DNA of 64,000 nucleotides. Source: Halichondria panicea (taxonomy: Eukaryota > Porifera > Demospongiae > Suberitida > Halichondriidae). Position 1 is the stretch's first letter; every line of letters starts with the position of its first letter. Under the pieces are notes generated by a model, which was given only the letters and a program-made list of their open reading frames with translations, ran no database searches and was not told where the DNA came from. Of this stretch, positions 14,401-26,999 are shown piece after piece. The position numbers and the translations under genes are program-made. The stretch spans positions 1,141,501 to 1,205,500 of the forward strand of contig NC_087377.1 of assembly GCF_963675165.1 (NCBI RefSeq), read 5' to 3'.

Positions 14401-17400
14401 TAAGAATACTAATAACGCACATGTTAGTTCTTCATCTTTATCGATTGTAGAAATCATGTTCATAGTTTCGAGGCCGATGTCAGTGTCCCCTGTTTCCATA
14501 GAGTCAAAAATGCACTCTACATTATCCCCGCACACCAGCAGAATATCAGCTGATGCAGCAGCTACCACTTCATCCAGGTAGGGTGGATCGTGGTCAAGCA
14601 CAGCATAGTCTGCAGCAGTCCTGCCCTCAGGGTAAGTGAAGAGAGACTCTGAAGCATTCAGTTGCCCTGTAAACACAGACAATACACAGTCAGTTATAAT
14701 TATAACGATATTATACTTTAGATCTACACGCAAGTTAAGGCATTCACATGCAGTATTCATGTCAGTATGACAGCTCTAGTAGTACTATACTCATGAGAGT
14801 CAATAGCTCACATGACAGTCCCACTTGGTGTAGTAGCCTGAAGGTGAACATGGAGAGAGGTACCATTGTTCCATTTCTGTATACGACATCATCAGTTTGA
14901 TCACCGTTGTAGTTCCCAACCATTCCTGCAAAAAACACAATGAGCTACCAGACTATTGCAACAGGTTATAAATACCATACTGAAATCCACTATATAATTA
15001 TACTCGACCACTAATTTTATTTGCCGAATGGGTATATAGCTACCTGTATTTAAAACATACCACTGTTAGGAGGAATAATTATATCAAATACCGTATATAT
15101 AGCGAGTATAATTATTTCGAGGGTTTAAACTCTCGCGGAATGACCTTTAGAAAGGTTTTCGTGGATTTAATTTCACGGAATAGCAGCCTTTTGCAGTATG
15201 CATGCATGCGATATGGGAATAGCGGTACACGCCAAGCAATCCAGCTACATATATAGCTATACTAGCTAGCTAGAGAGTCCTAGAATGCCTAGCCTTCATC
15301 TAACTAGCTCAGCGAAAACTGCGAAACATATTTTTATGCACCCTCGAAATATACTCGCTATACGGTATAGGCAACAGTACAACCTTTCTCTCTCTGAGAT
15401 ACAAATTAATTCAACAAGTATAGCTATGAAAGTTGTGCATACCTCTAGTTAGTCCTCTGTATTTATCAGGGATGATGACTGTGAAGGTCAGCATGCTTGT
15501 TAGATTCACCATTAATCCCATTCCATTCGGGAACGTGGCCAGAATGGAATTGGAACTGCTTCGAGACACAGTGTAGAAGTCAGTGGATATAGAAGCGTTG
15601 AGGCTGACCAGCTGGTCCGTCACATCTTCTCCTCTGATTAGAATCTCTAGCTGTCTAGATGCACTCAAGCGAATCTGTTGGAGGGATATAAAAATTGATG
15701 CATTTCCTATTCTGAGGTAAGCATTAGTAGCCTCATAGTAACAACTCTAGCTGTATTAACACTGTAGCTATACGTTTGGCTACAAGCAATCTCACTTGGC
15801 TTGTGAGCTCGTCCATTAATTAAAAACTGCATGTATAATTATGGGCGGCCACACATCTCAAACTACTAATATATTAAATTCCTCTCTCTCACTGACTTCA
15901 ACGGGAGTGTCCCTGCTCATAGCGAAAGCGAAACCACCTAGTTCAGTAGCTTTAGTAGTAGACTCTGGGAGTGGTTGCATACGAGCTTGGATCCAGAAAG
16001 TGGTGTCATCAGTCACCAACTCCAGTAGAATATACTCTCCCCAACCATTGAATGTGAACTTAGCTCCATCAAGGTTGGTGAGATGAGGATCACCCGTACA
16101 GAAGGCTGTGTGTGTGTGTGTGTGTGCATGTGCATGTGCATGCGCAGAAAAATGTACATTGTTGTATAACTGCAAAATAGCTATAATTATAGTAAAAACT
16201 GACATTTGTCTAGGAGGTTTTTACCCACTGCATTAAGTAGCATAATTATATACACTCCTCTACCACAAAAAACATTCCTGCACAACACTCACTTCTTCTT
16301 GGTGGTTGATAAGTGGTACAAGTAACTGGAGGTCTTCTAGTCCTGTACAGTGTGTCTGCTTCTCCTCCTATGCTGCATAAATCTCGCAGCTTGTAATCAG
16401 TTTCAAGGAACTGGTTTGGGAAGAACCTAGGACTGTAGGACACCACTCCACTGATACCACGAGCATTGTTAAGAGATCCACTCCTTTGTCTGTGATGAGT
16501 AGCACCATAAACAAAACAATTAAATGTGGAGTTAACAACGTCAAGTTTTACGAAATTAATTTTGATGATTAATTCTTACCTATAGCAGCAGAGAATGGTG
16601 TCAGTCTGACTGAAGCTTGGAGTAAAACAAAACTGGTTATTATACACTGGGTCCAAAGTCAACTCATACATATCAATGGATCTAAAAGCAAAGTCTCTGA
16701 AAGCCTGTGCCAAGTTGCAAGGGCATCCATCTCTTAGTGTGGTTCCATCGATGATGTCACTATACACGGTATCGTTGTTGATAGTGCTGGTACATTCTGC
16801 ACGTGCCAATTGCGTGGTGTTTATAGATCGACCGATATAGTACACCTCGTTATGGTAACGTCCTCCTCTAGCGAGACTGGAACATGCAATCCTCTCACTC
16901 ATGGGTAAGTTGGAAAGACGGTGATCGTGGAAGGAAGACAATTTGTTGCTATCACTACCGAAATACGAGCCTGGATTGATGTTGTAGCCGATGGTAGAGT
17001 AGTCACCATTCTGCGACTCCCCCCATTGTAGATCATCACAGTTATAGGAGTAGACAGCGAAGCTTATCACACCATCAGTTATGATAATGGCTTCAAAAGA
17101 GTTCTGAAAATTCAAATTCAAGAAAATGCATAAGTGAGCAATCGCTGTAACTGTTAGTATAGTCTCTCAATAAGTACACTTTCAATATAAGTGGCTTCCT
17201 TCCAAACATTCCCTTTGCTTGCACTACAATTCTGTTTTAAATTCGATGCTATATTATTATTGTTACGGGACCCTAAATCAGTATACAGGCTTCGTTACCA
17301 TGCACACACCCACTCACCCACACACACCCACACACACACCCACACACAGCACTCACTCGTCCTCTCTCTGTTGCAGTATGGGGGTACGGAGGAACATAGT

Positions 17401-20400
17401 TCCAGGAGGCTACTAGCATCCAGGTGGGCTCAAACTTGCCAACGATGTCAGAATCAATCTGGCTTGAAATGAAAGAGCTCACGGGACTCATAAAACCTTC
17501 AGGATCCCCGGCAGCACCACCATACACTCTGTACGTTACGCTAGAGGCGGAGTCTCGGCCATCGTGGTCGTTCCAGAATGGAGCGAGCAAATTTGATTGG
17601 CTGATCCTGACATCGGATGTAGGGAATCGTTCTTGTGCTGTACCGAGAAAGAGAGGTGGAGTTCCAACAGTCAGCATGCCATTCGTGCAGACCTGCAGGA
17701 AAGAAGAAAACCCTTTATTATAGACCCCAAATTAGCAGGTAACTATAATTATAATTATAGTTCCCAGCAGATTGCTTGAAGATATAGTCTAGCTAGCTAG
17801 TTATAATTATAGCCAATGAAGAGTGCATGGGATCTGGAGTATTTACCAATTCTGTATACTCATCTATACAGAGTTTGGTAAATGCTCCAGAACTTAATTG
17901 AAGCAGAGGGGTGCTTAAATTTCCTAAAAATGATCAACTGTTTTTTGAAACCCTGTCAGTGTAGCAAAATAAATGCTGATTTTGCATGCTCAATAGGGAT
18001 GTGGTCATGGCTAATAGCACAAGCCGATGTCCTTCCATTGAGAAGTGCTCAGTTATAGCTAGAACGGTACTGATGCTAGATCAGCTTCATGGTTGTCTGG
18101 GAGGCCAAGGAATGCTCATGCAAAGACCAGGAGTAGATGGAGCGTATTACTATAATCATGTTGGAAAGAATATCATCTGCTATACTTCCAGTCACAACAT
18201 CCCCCAAGCTTCTCATTAGAAATGCCACTGGACTCTCTAAGGCCACTCCAAGTGACACTCTGGTTTCTGGTCCTGAAGTTTTTCTAATTGCATGCGGGCG
18301 GGCGGCTTTTCTCATTATGTCATTATCAATTTCACCTTATGAATCTCATTATTTTGCAAATGAATATCATTATCACACTATTTTGTACCACATGGACCAT
18401 TCTGCGCATGCATAGTAGAAATAATGGGATAGAAATCCAATAATGAGATAGAAATCCAAGAATAAAATCTGATGCGGGCGGTGGACCAGAAACCAGAGTA
18501 TCACTTGGAGTGGCCTAACTCACATGAGCGTATTGTTGTGTTTCTGCTCCAAATGGAATACCAGTGCTCGAATAAATCCTCTGTGAACAACCATCGTCCC
18601 TATTCAACAATGGCACACCATCTTCTGGGAAGAAGGGAGGAATGAAGTCCACACCCGCCACCAAAGCTGAGGAGAGAAATATGTACGTATAAGGGTGAAA
18701 GACAATTTTATTTCTATATACATGTATACTAACATAACTTATATAAAATAATTATGTTTGGGTCAAATGTTGCACACCTTGCGACGGCTATAATTTATTA
18801 TTAATTTGATATAACAGAGTAAGGCACGTAGACATGCACACTCACATACCTTCAGTGACAACGTTGATCTTTATTATAGCATCGCCATAGATACACGAAA
18901 CGCTTCCACTAAAACTGCTGAGAATATTCAGAGTGATCCTATTCTCGAGTGTAGTGACTATAAACTCTTCGCCACTAACATCTGAACTGAACTCTATCTC
19001 TTCTTTGGACTCCAGAAGATTGAGTCTCCACAACAACGTTGCAGGGATGGTCTCAAGATCCGTTCTTGTAGGATTGATATACCGCAGACATTCAAACGAG
19101 CTGGTTGTATCAATCGTGTCACCATTCATAACAAGATTGTTAGGCTCGATAGAATACAGAGTCAGCGTCTCTGCAACAAATACATAATCACAGTAGTCAT
19201 AAAGCGATAATTATACGGTTAATTAATTACCTGATGGTACTTTCCTAAAGGTTGAGCTGGAGGTTGACACAGTGGAATTGTAATCATCTGGGTCTCTGGC
19301 TTCACAGATAAACTCAAATTCGTCTAGCATCTCAATGACGTCTTTGTCCAGTTCAAAGTCTAATCTCACAGAGCTGCCGGTGTCATCTAGGTAGGTAGGT
19401 GTAATGCCCAGTGCAGTGTCGTTTCCCAGGAAGACTACGGGAACGTTTATATTGTCAGAGGTACAAGTGAGAGAGGCGGTTGTATCGGGAGGGTCAGAGT
19501 TCAACACAGTTAGGACCGGTGGATAGAGAGTGAGCTCAGGTTCTGTGCACGGGAAATTACCAGCAATGTTCATTGCATGCAATGACAGTCTTGATACAAA
19601 TTCAATTCAATTGAAATAGCTACGTCTGAAATATTACTGATTATTAATTTTAACGTTCAAAAAAGTTAAACAAATGATACATGCATGTGGCAGTGCTACA
19701 GACATGCATGACTGTATTATAATAATCACAGTATTCCCAAAATGATAAGGTGGCCTGCTGGCTAGAAAAGAGCTTGGTAAAAATAGCATATAATAATTAT
19801 TATCTTATGGGCTACAGACATGCATACAGTACATACCGTTGACGTTGATGACAAAGTTAGGGCGCAGATTAGTGTACTGGTATATGATAAAGTACTCTCC
19901 CTCATAATTAAACAAGGTCCTGTTGATGTGCAGCTCAGCGTGGTATGGTATTGGGGTGTTGATTTCAAAACGGTACTCAAAGGGGGGTAGGTAATATCCA
20001 TTGGCATACACTTCAAATAGTCGTTTTTCAGTAGCTGAACCATAAAACTCGCCATGAGCAAAACTGAGTACAAGATTGTCATATACATCAGCAGTAGCAG
20101 AGGCTCCTTGGTAGAAAAATGTGTGAAAAGAATCTGATAGGAAGAAAGCAAAATGCAATAAAATAATTCTCAGCAGTCCACGCAAGCACTAATTTATATA
20201 GAGGTGCACACAAAACCTTAGCCTCGATCCCAGGCCGAGTTTTTGCTTTTATAACGGTTAGGCGAACAACTAGGCCTGGTACTAGTTGTCTGCGCATGCG
20301 TCAGTCGTTCGTCAGATTCTGACGAATGGCTCACTTTCGTGACATTTATATTCGTGTACTATCGTGTACTATCGTGTACTAGAAGTCAGTTCCCGTTTTA

Positions 20401-23400
20401 TCATTATTAGAATCGATTGGAATGGCTCTTAGCTGAAGCTTCTCTCTTCTCTGAAGCTTAGAAAACATTATTCTGAAGACTGAACAACAAGGGAAGAGGT
20501 ATAAAGCTTTGTCAAGCTTGTTAAGGTCAGATATTTTTGTGTGGACCCTATGCTATCAAGCCTTGTTCATGTTTAGCAAGATCCTATAGTTCGTCATTAA
20601 TTTAATAATAATTATAGTGGATCAAGTGAAGAGTGTGAGCTAGAGAACTTGGTGCTGCCATCATCAGCTCGTCGACAATGACACTATAACCTGTTTAATA
20701 CGAGAAACTAGATCTACACGTATTTAGAATGTCTACTTCTCTGTACAGGAACAATGGCTAATATCCAGCTATCCCAACAGTGCTCCTCTTGGCTATACTA
20801 ACAGACGAGACTGGACAGTTTGAGGTAAGGGTTTAACCGTCTTTGGTTTCTTTTAATATTGTCCTATACTCACAGGACTGAAGTATGACCTGCTCGTTCG
20901 AGCGTTGCTGGGTAGCTCAGAGGCATCAAGAGAATCTACGTTTTCTCAAGCAAAATTTAACTGAGTTTACGAGTTGGGGCCTAGAATCAGAGAAGTCCAG
21001 CAGCCTGCTAAATCTTTTTGAAAGGTAATTTGAAGGCATTCAATCATCCTAAAGTTGCCCTGGGTCACTGTAATCGTGTTGCAGCACAACTGGCAACTCC
21101 CCAGGCCCTTGTGAAGCAGCTCTCATGTGCATCTTTTGTGTACTCACTCTGTGCATTTTCTGTGTACAAATTTCAAAATATTTTTGCCGACCACAAATAC
21201 AATGAAAATTTAACGCATGCGCAGACAACTAGTACCAGGCCTAGTTGTTTGCCTAACCGTTATAAAAGCGAAAACTCGGCCTGGGATCGAGGCTAGCAAA
21301 ACCTGTGCTATAATTACTGAACTAACACATGACACTGTCTATATAATATACAATTATAGATAAAGTATAAATTTTCGGATTTCGTGGATTGCACGTGCGT
21401 GTTTTCGCAGCACCTATACCAATACTTGTTTTCCTAGACCCACCCCTGCATGTACATGCATACAATCAGTACGTATATCTATTATTGCCGAGCACCTTAG
21501 CACGAGGAAACTAATAATTATATCGAAGCACGGAAAACCTTTATACAAACGTGGCACGTATCTACTTACAGGGATGCAGGATGTGAGAGGTGATGTAGCC
21601 TCCCTCTGTGCTGCATGTGTAGTAGCCTGTCAAACCAGCCTCGAGTATCCCCTGGGGTGTAGTCATGATACTGGAGCTGGGCGTATTCTGGATGTAGTTA
21701 GCGGGAATAGACACTGCACCATTGTCAATATCCAGCATGGGGTTCACATATTGGCTAGTATCCTCACTTCTACATGTCACACTGCAGAGGATGGGGGAGG
21801 GGTCATGTTAGTACACTGCACATAACATCAAGCAAACACCTTATTTTAACACCATGCTTATTCTGGGTTTTCGAATGCGAGATTAATTAATGACACTATA
21901 CAAGACTGATACTGTTTTAAGCGTTGCGAAATTCGCATAAGAAAATGCATGTGAATGCTCACTCTTTGCGAGTTTTTCGAATGCGATTTTAAATTATTCG
22001 AAAACTAGCAAAAAATTGAAAGAACCTCGTATTCGAAATCCAATACACGATACTACATTTGGCTCTACCTGATGACCCTCTCTCCTAGATAACTTGATCG
22101 CATTGTGTATGGCTGCCCCAGACTGAGAGACAGGCCCATAGTTAACCCACCAATGAACTCCAGCTGAAGAGACAGCGACACTGGCTCAGATGCTGCAGAG
22201 AAAGGATATAGTTAGTATGTGCATGGGTGTGAGGTATATTGTGTGTCCCAAAGCTCGAGGGCTGGAGGGAGGATACTATGTAACACATCATTATGTATCG
22301 GTATGCATGCGCAAGTGAGGTATATATATAATTATGCATAGTAGTGTGTTTGTGTGTGGACTATTACAGCTGCATAAAGTGCAAGTAAGAGTTTCTATAT
22401 AGTCATGTTTTCTTAATTCGTGATTGGTTCTCGAGTTATGCCTATGTGGAATGCCATTGTATATAATTATCCTTTTCAGAAGAGTGCGCAGCAAAACTTG
22501 TCCATGGAGTGTTGCTACGTGTACTCCAGTTAGTAGTTAGCTTTGCACTAGAACGCTATTATATATATATATAATATCATGCATGTGCATTTACAAATCT
22601 ACGTAATAATACAGCATAAATAATTATAATTATTGCTCACCTTGTGTTGTTCGATAATTATATATTGGATAAACAAAGCTGCCAAGCTCGCGCTCAAAAT
22701 GCGATGTAAGAAATCCTTCTTCTAAGTTCAAGTAACAATCCTGAATCCGAGACTCAGCATCAAAGTCTCTGACGCATATTCCTTTGCTTACAAGAAGAGC
22801 TCGATCACTAGTGGAAATTCTGATGGCCACAGATTGTGCTAAACCAGGCGACTCGTTCAATACTTCAACACCAGTGAGGACCACAGTGTTGTTTCCATCC
22901 TGAGACTGACGTACGCTAGACAGTGCAAGTTCGACACTGAGATCGACGCTAGAAACATCCATTAAAGCACCGAAATGTATCAAAATGATCCTGTCATCAA
23001 TCCAATAATCAATTTCGTTAATACTGATGTATGAGTACGTGTTCCGGAAAAAGTCGCAACTAAACGTGTCGTTTGATTGTATTTGAATGTCCAAGGGAGC
23101 TGCAAGCGTATCTACAGTGTACATTTCCATGGGCACGCGCATAGTAGAAGTTGCATTGATAAACTCGTCGGTAATCATACGGAGATAATCTCTAGGATTC
23201 ATCCTGATCTGAATGAGATCCCTGAAGTATGATTGGCAATTACCCGGGTATTCAGCCTGGAAGGTTTCATTAGTGTTTGCATTTTTGAAAACAAGTTGGT
23301 TCATAAAGCACGGTACTTCTGACATACTATTAAACATATCGTAGTAGTAATCGCCGTAGCTCAAAAATGGATTTTCAATCAAGTTGTTAAAATAAAAGTT

Positions 23401-24449
23401 CATAGAGACGTCAAAGTAGCCGTAGTAGAATTCCACTCGCACAAGTCTAACAGAATCTATAAAGTAGAGAGAACACAATATTTAGGCAGTGCACAGACAC
23501 ATGCATATACACTGAGTAGACTCGATCTCATTAGTCCGGCCATCCTTGGGGACAGTGCAGCTTGGCCGGAATAGCGCTATGACCACATTTCCTAATGACA
23601 ATACCGGCCTCGAATCTAATGACTAATTTTGCGGTTCTGTCTCAAGGATAATAAATCATTACGCTCTCTATTTAATCATTTTAACTGCCAAACCACACAC
23701 AAAACGTGAAAGCCGAAATAGGGAGAGTATAGTGTACACTGATGCTTTGCAGTTCATGATGGTAGCTATTAAAGCAAATTTCTATAGACGTCTCATAACA
23801 TCAATAATTATGAACTGAGATTCATTGTCGAGATATTCATAAGACAATAACACACACTAAAGAATGTGTCGCTAGAACAGTTACACCCAATTTTACGAGA
23901 ACACACAAGGTGTTTGGTGCCACCAAGGAATGAATTCACTCTGGCTACCCCCCAAGGCAGGAAGTCATCATGCATGCAATTGGAACCAACTATAATTATG
24001 TTGTTCAAGCAAGTCACCTAGTCTACCAGTACCAAACATTGGGAACTACTGGTTCACAGAGTACGAATCTAGCAAGATGCATGCAGCTCTACTGTACATA
24101 ACAAACAAAAATGCCTCATCAGGCAATAATTATCATTATAGCTGTTGTTCAACTGTACCCCCAGCAAGGGGATAAATACATGTGTACATCAATATCCTAC
24201 CGATAGGCTTATAGATATCTGTAAAAACAGCTATCTGTCTAGCTGTAAGGATTGAATATGTATGAGGGAGGGTTTTACCATAGATAATAGTTTTACCACC
24301 GGAATAATTATTTTATTTTGCCAAAAAAGCTTCTTTTGCATGCATTTCATAGCCAACCACTTACCATCGCCTGATCCATACTCCTGTCCTGATCCTGGAC
24401 GAGGGGAGAGTCCAACAACCAACAGAGCCACGGCTATAAGAAGCTTCAT
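9871..24449 (-). CDS. MUC4-like NIDO-AMOP-VWD-EGF transmembrane protein, copy B (complete)
   Basis: Exons, 5' to 3': 24365-24449, 22641-23456, 22069-22192, 21570-21781, 19837-20133, 19231-19542, 18850-19170, 18524-18666, 17357-17692, 16580-17103, 16293-16489, 15897-16105, 15443-15674, 14812-14925, 14421-14666, 13746-14017, 13517-13616, 13145-13300, 12822-12941, 12498-12620, 12271-12393, 11987-12106, 11595-11738, 11264-11358, 11069-11154, 10716-10851, 10383-10549, 9871-10045. Total 5,985 bp, 1,994 aa. Signal peptide at residues 1-21; unassigned N-terminal domain ~29-300; Ig-like/beta-rich segments ~300-720; NIDO ~723-1000; AMOP ~1008-1122 ([18 protein letters not shown]); VWD ~1123-1310 ([17 protein letters not shown]); seven EGF-type modules ~1481-1775, several DINEC calcium-binding; a juxtamembrane domain, possibly SEA-like; TM ~1914-1936 ([19 protein letters not shown]); basic then acidic tail ending VDLS. 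The exon 25 donor (about 11069) is the least certain border. The MUC4/mesh-like class is established by the NIDO-AMOP-VWD order; adhesion or barrier function is inferred. Confidence 0.92.
11361..11494. repeat. (GT)n microsatellite in intron 23 of copy B
   Basis: A GT/GC dinucleotide tract of about 130 bp. Read on the gene's strand it is a CA tract running straight into the acceptor of exon 24 (AG at 11360-11359). It generates long spurious His-Thr and Cys-Val reading frames. Confidence 0.9.
15089..15378. mobile_element. Short inverted-repeat element (MITE-like) in intron 13 of copy B
   Basis: The ends read ATACCGTATATATAGCGAG and, inverted, CTCGCTATACGGTAT. The interior contains TTTCGTGGATTTAATTTC-type sequence. 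Related sequence recurs at 63840-64000. No coding capacity was seen. Confidence 0.6.
18241..18515. mobile_element. PIF/Harbinger-like MITE in intron 8 of copy B
   Basis: The 275-bp element has 33-bp terminal inverted repeats starting GGCCACTCCAAGTGA with one mismatch between ends. It is flanked by the direct repeat TAA (18238-18240 and 18516-18518). The matching intron of copy A has a single, uninterrupted TAA at about 5024-5028. GGCC-type ends and a TAA target duplication fit PIF/Harbinger elements. The element ends just upstream of the splice donor that follows exon 8 in genome coordinates. Confidence 0.8.
20219..21296. mobile_element. Non-autonomous hAT-like transposon in intron 4 of copy B
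   Basis: The 1,078-bp element has inverted repeats of about 83 bp (20219-20301 and 21213-21295) with two mismatches, beginning TAGCCTCGATCCCAGGCCGA. It is flanked by the 8-bp direct repeat CAAAACCT (20211-20218 and 21297-21304). An 8-bp target duplication points to the hAT superfamily. The interior contains three copies of ATCGTGTACT near 20352 and no transposase-like ORF. Copy A lacks it. Confidence 0.8.
22390..22560 (+). repeat. Interspersed repeat fragment
   Basis: Sequence around the words TTCTCGAGTTATGCCTA and CTTTTCAGAAGAG recurs in inverted orientation at 50995-51140, and partly at 36290-36430. Multicopy repeat of unknown class, inside intron 2 of copy B. Confidence 0.45.
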
Positions 24450-24521
24450 TGCAAGCAAGCGAAACGATCGAGTTTAGCTAGGCTGCTGGTAGCAATAATG
24501 AAAGAAAGGGGAGTGGCTGGA

Positions 24522-24533
24522 TGCGCATGCGCA
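24522..24533. promoter_or_regulatory. NRF1-like palindrome upstream of copy B
   Basis: TGCGCATGCGCA lies about 73-84 bp upstream of the copy B ATG. It matches the word and approximate spacing found upstream of copy A, so it was either duplicated with the gene or retained by selection. Confidence 0.35.
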
Positions 24534-24748
24534 ATGAAGCACACACCCATAACACCTCACCTGATCACACATACATAAAATTAAAAACAGGAGCACATTA
24601 CAGAATGTGCTCCTGATAAAAAACAGGAGTACATTAATGAACTCCTAAAACTATAGATCAATCACATTATTTTGTCTCTAAAATAACGCTAGATCGACAA
24701 CACACATAATTATAATACATAAACATGAAGCTTGCACTGCAGTTTTTA

Positions 24749-26469
24749 TTAGAAGGCTGAGGCTGAGGCCACCTGTGTAGAAGAGAGGAGGTGACAATGG
24801 AGCCATGCTACACAATGTTTCTCTTACCTGGTCACACTCCACATACTTGACACTGGGTAGCCCTCGCACTTTATCGCGAGCACTGTGTTTGGAAATGGGA
24901 AAAAGGAGTACAGCACTTAGTAAATATGACACAAGAAAGTGGAGGGGGGGGGGAGGGTTGGGAAGAAGATGTATACTCTTTAATCTTGCTATTATTTGTC
25001 ACATCTCATTCTATGTCCTCTAACTTAAACCACTTGCGTGACAATACATGACCACAATAGAGAGAATTCATACTTGTACCGTATTACTAGAATATTTTGC
25101 GAGCATCAAACATTTGCGAATTTTGCGAGGGTTGATCAATTTGCATCTGGCAAAACCTAAATTATTACTAGTAAATACACACGATCCTTGCCAGAACGCA
25201 ATCGTTAGATCGCAAAGGGTAAACTTTTCTGCTGATTTGGCTCATTCGCAAAGGTTTTTCATTAGCAAAATATTCTAGTAATACGGTATATAGTGGGAAA
25301 TTTTCGAGGGGTAACAAATTCGTTATTCGACAAAATGTTACCCCGAAAAAATGGAACGCATGCAATGCAGTGCATGTAATAAAGCTTATATCACCCACTA
25401 TATAATTATACGGAATACAGCCCAGGCCAGGACTTTCCCCAAATTAGATTAGCTCTGTACACTCATACAATTACAATTCTAGCTTAATTATATATAGCTA
25501 TTTAAATAGGGACACCCTGTTCTTTGCTGTACATGTGAGGGGAGGAGTGACTGTGTCAAAGAAAGAGGGAATGAGTGGGAAAATAAACATTCAATATCCC
25601 AAACGCTTACTCTGGATCCATGACAGCAGAGAAGGCTTTAAAGCTGAACTCTGCGCTGACACTATTCTTCCCCCCTACTGTGCGGAATATCTCTCTGACA
25701 GCTTCCATTGCCGCGGAAACTGCAATAAGTACATTGAAAATGAATTAACATTATACATTATACCTACTCCTCAATATAATTATAATTGAACGGACACCTT
25801 TTTGTGGAGCAATGTTTTGGCCATTATACAGTGGCGGGCACCTTGGTGAAAATCATTTGGGAAATTAAAAAAATAACATGGGAAAGCTAGGGATATGGTA
25901 TGACTTTTATTACACGCTTATTGCATTGACAACGTTACATACGCTTCACTTGTTTTCCAGACATTCCTTTGTTTATTGCCCCACCCACTGACACCACCAT
26001 CCTTTTAAATTTTAGGACCTAGACTTCATATCACATGTACAGTTGGCCTTTATTGTCTTAGCATTGTAAAACTTCGATTTAAGGTGACCCTTTAAACACT
26101 TGGGCATTTCGCCCATATTATAGTACCATGTACATTAAAACCTACTTTTGCAAACATAATTTAATATTTAAAAGTGTCGCCTTAAATCGAGGTTTTATGG
26201 TATACTAATTTTTTAACCTTGTTCGGCTGTGAGCTCATCTTTGAAAGCAACGATGTAACTGTCGCTTATCTTAGACGGGGAGTCATCTGCCAATAGTGGA
26301 GCTGTGTGTGTGTGGGTGTTTGTGTGTGTGTGGGCGTTTGTGTGTGTGTGTACGTGTGTGGGAGGTATGAGAATACTTGTAGGCTATGGCATAGGTATAC
26401 ATATCTATAGCTAGCTTGACATAATTATGCACACACGTATACGTACACGTACTTACCCAAGTTAGACAT
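24749..26469 (-). CDS. Stand-alone peptidase-inhibitor I9 domain protein
   Basis: Five exons with consistent phases: 26457-26469, 26218-26301, 25611-25719, 24828-24882, 24749-24772. They give 285 bp and 94 aa. The protein has the pattern of the subtilisin propeptide/inhibitor I9 family: an early strand SYIVAFKDELT, the helix MEAVREIFRTVGG, a central FSFKAFSAVMD resembling the family's 'F-x-G-F-S-A' strand, and a final LPSVKYVECDQ resembling 'p-x-V-x-Y-V-E-x-D'. The C-terminus is VASASAF. There is no signal peptide, so it is probably cytosolic. No protease domain follows, so it is a free inhibitor/chaperone-type protein like fungal stand-alone I9 proteins, not a zymogen. The first coding exon is only 13 bp and the last 24 bp, so both need transcript support. 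Intron 1 ends in a CA tract. Confidence 0.8.
25078..25290. mobile_element. MITE-like element, ACCGTATTACTAGAAT family
   Basis: The inverted ends TACCGTATTACTAGAATATT and AATATTCTAGTAATACGGTA enclose about 210 bp of non-coding sequence within an intron of the I9 gene. Related copies are at 48655-48870 and, decayed, at 63066-63490. Confidence 0.75.
26064..26201. mobile_element. Short inverted-repeat element
   Basis: The left end AAAACTTCGATTTAAGGTGAC and the inverted right end GTCGCCTTAAATCGAGGTTTT pair over about 21 bp. It is a 140-bp non-coding foldback element inside an I9-gene intron. Confidence 0.65.
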
Positions 26470-26999
26470 GTTGTGCTGGCCGGCCAGATAATTCTTTATT
26501 AATTATGAGTCAGGTTTTCCCCTAGATCTAAAACAGGGGTGGGGCTTGTAATTGTCTGCATGGCAATGTCAGCATTCGAAAAAAAAACCGTTTGCTACTG
26601 CCTAATGAAAGACAGTAGGAGGCTGTTGCCTAATGCATACCTGTACACTGTTATATTATTATTATGTTGTCATAATAATAATATATAATTCCTGCAACTA
26701 TCCAATTTCTAACCCAGTTGCTCCCTACAAGGCTCTTAGTATATACCCCATAAATCTCACTTTTCTTATAAGTATACTAATACTCAGGTTTTTCACACAA
26801 TACCTTCATTACCTTCCCACATGCATCCTCCCACCCATAATTGTTTACCTCTTCTCTCATGCAGGTGAACTATAAAGATGGTGGTGGTCTCAACAAAATG
26901 CTCGGGCACAAGAAATAAAAAATTATCTACGTACATGTACATGATTGTTGCTCTCTTATAATTATATAATTATGACAAAACGAACTATAATAATTATTA

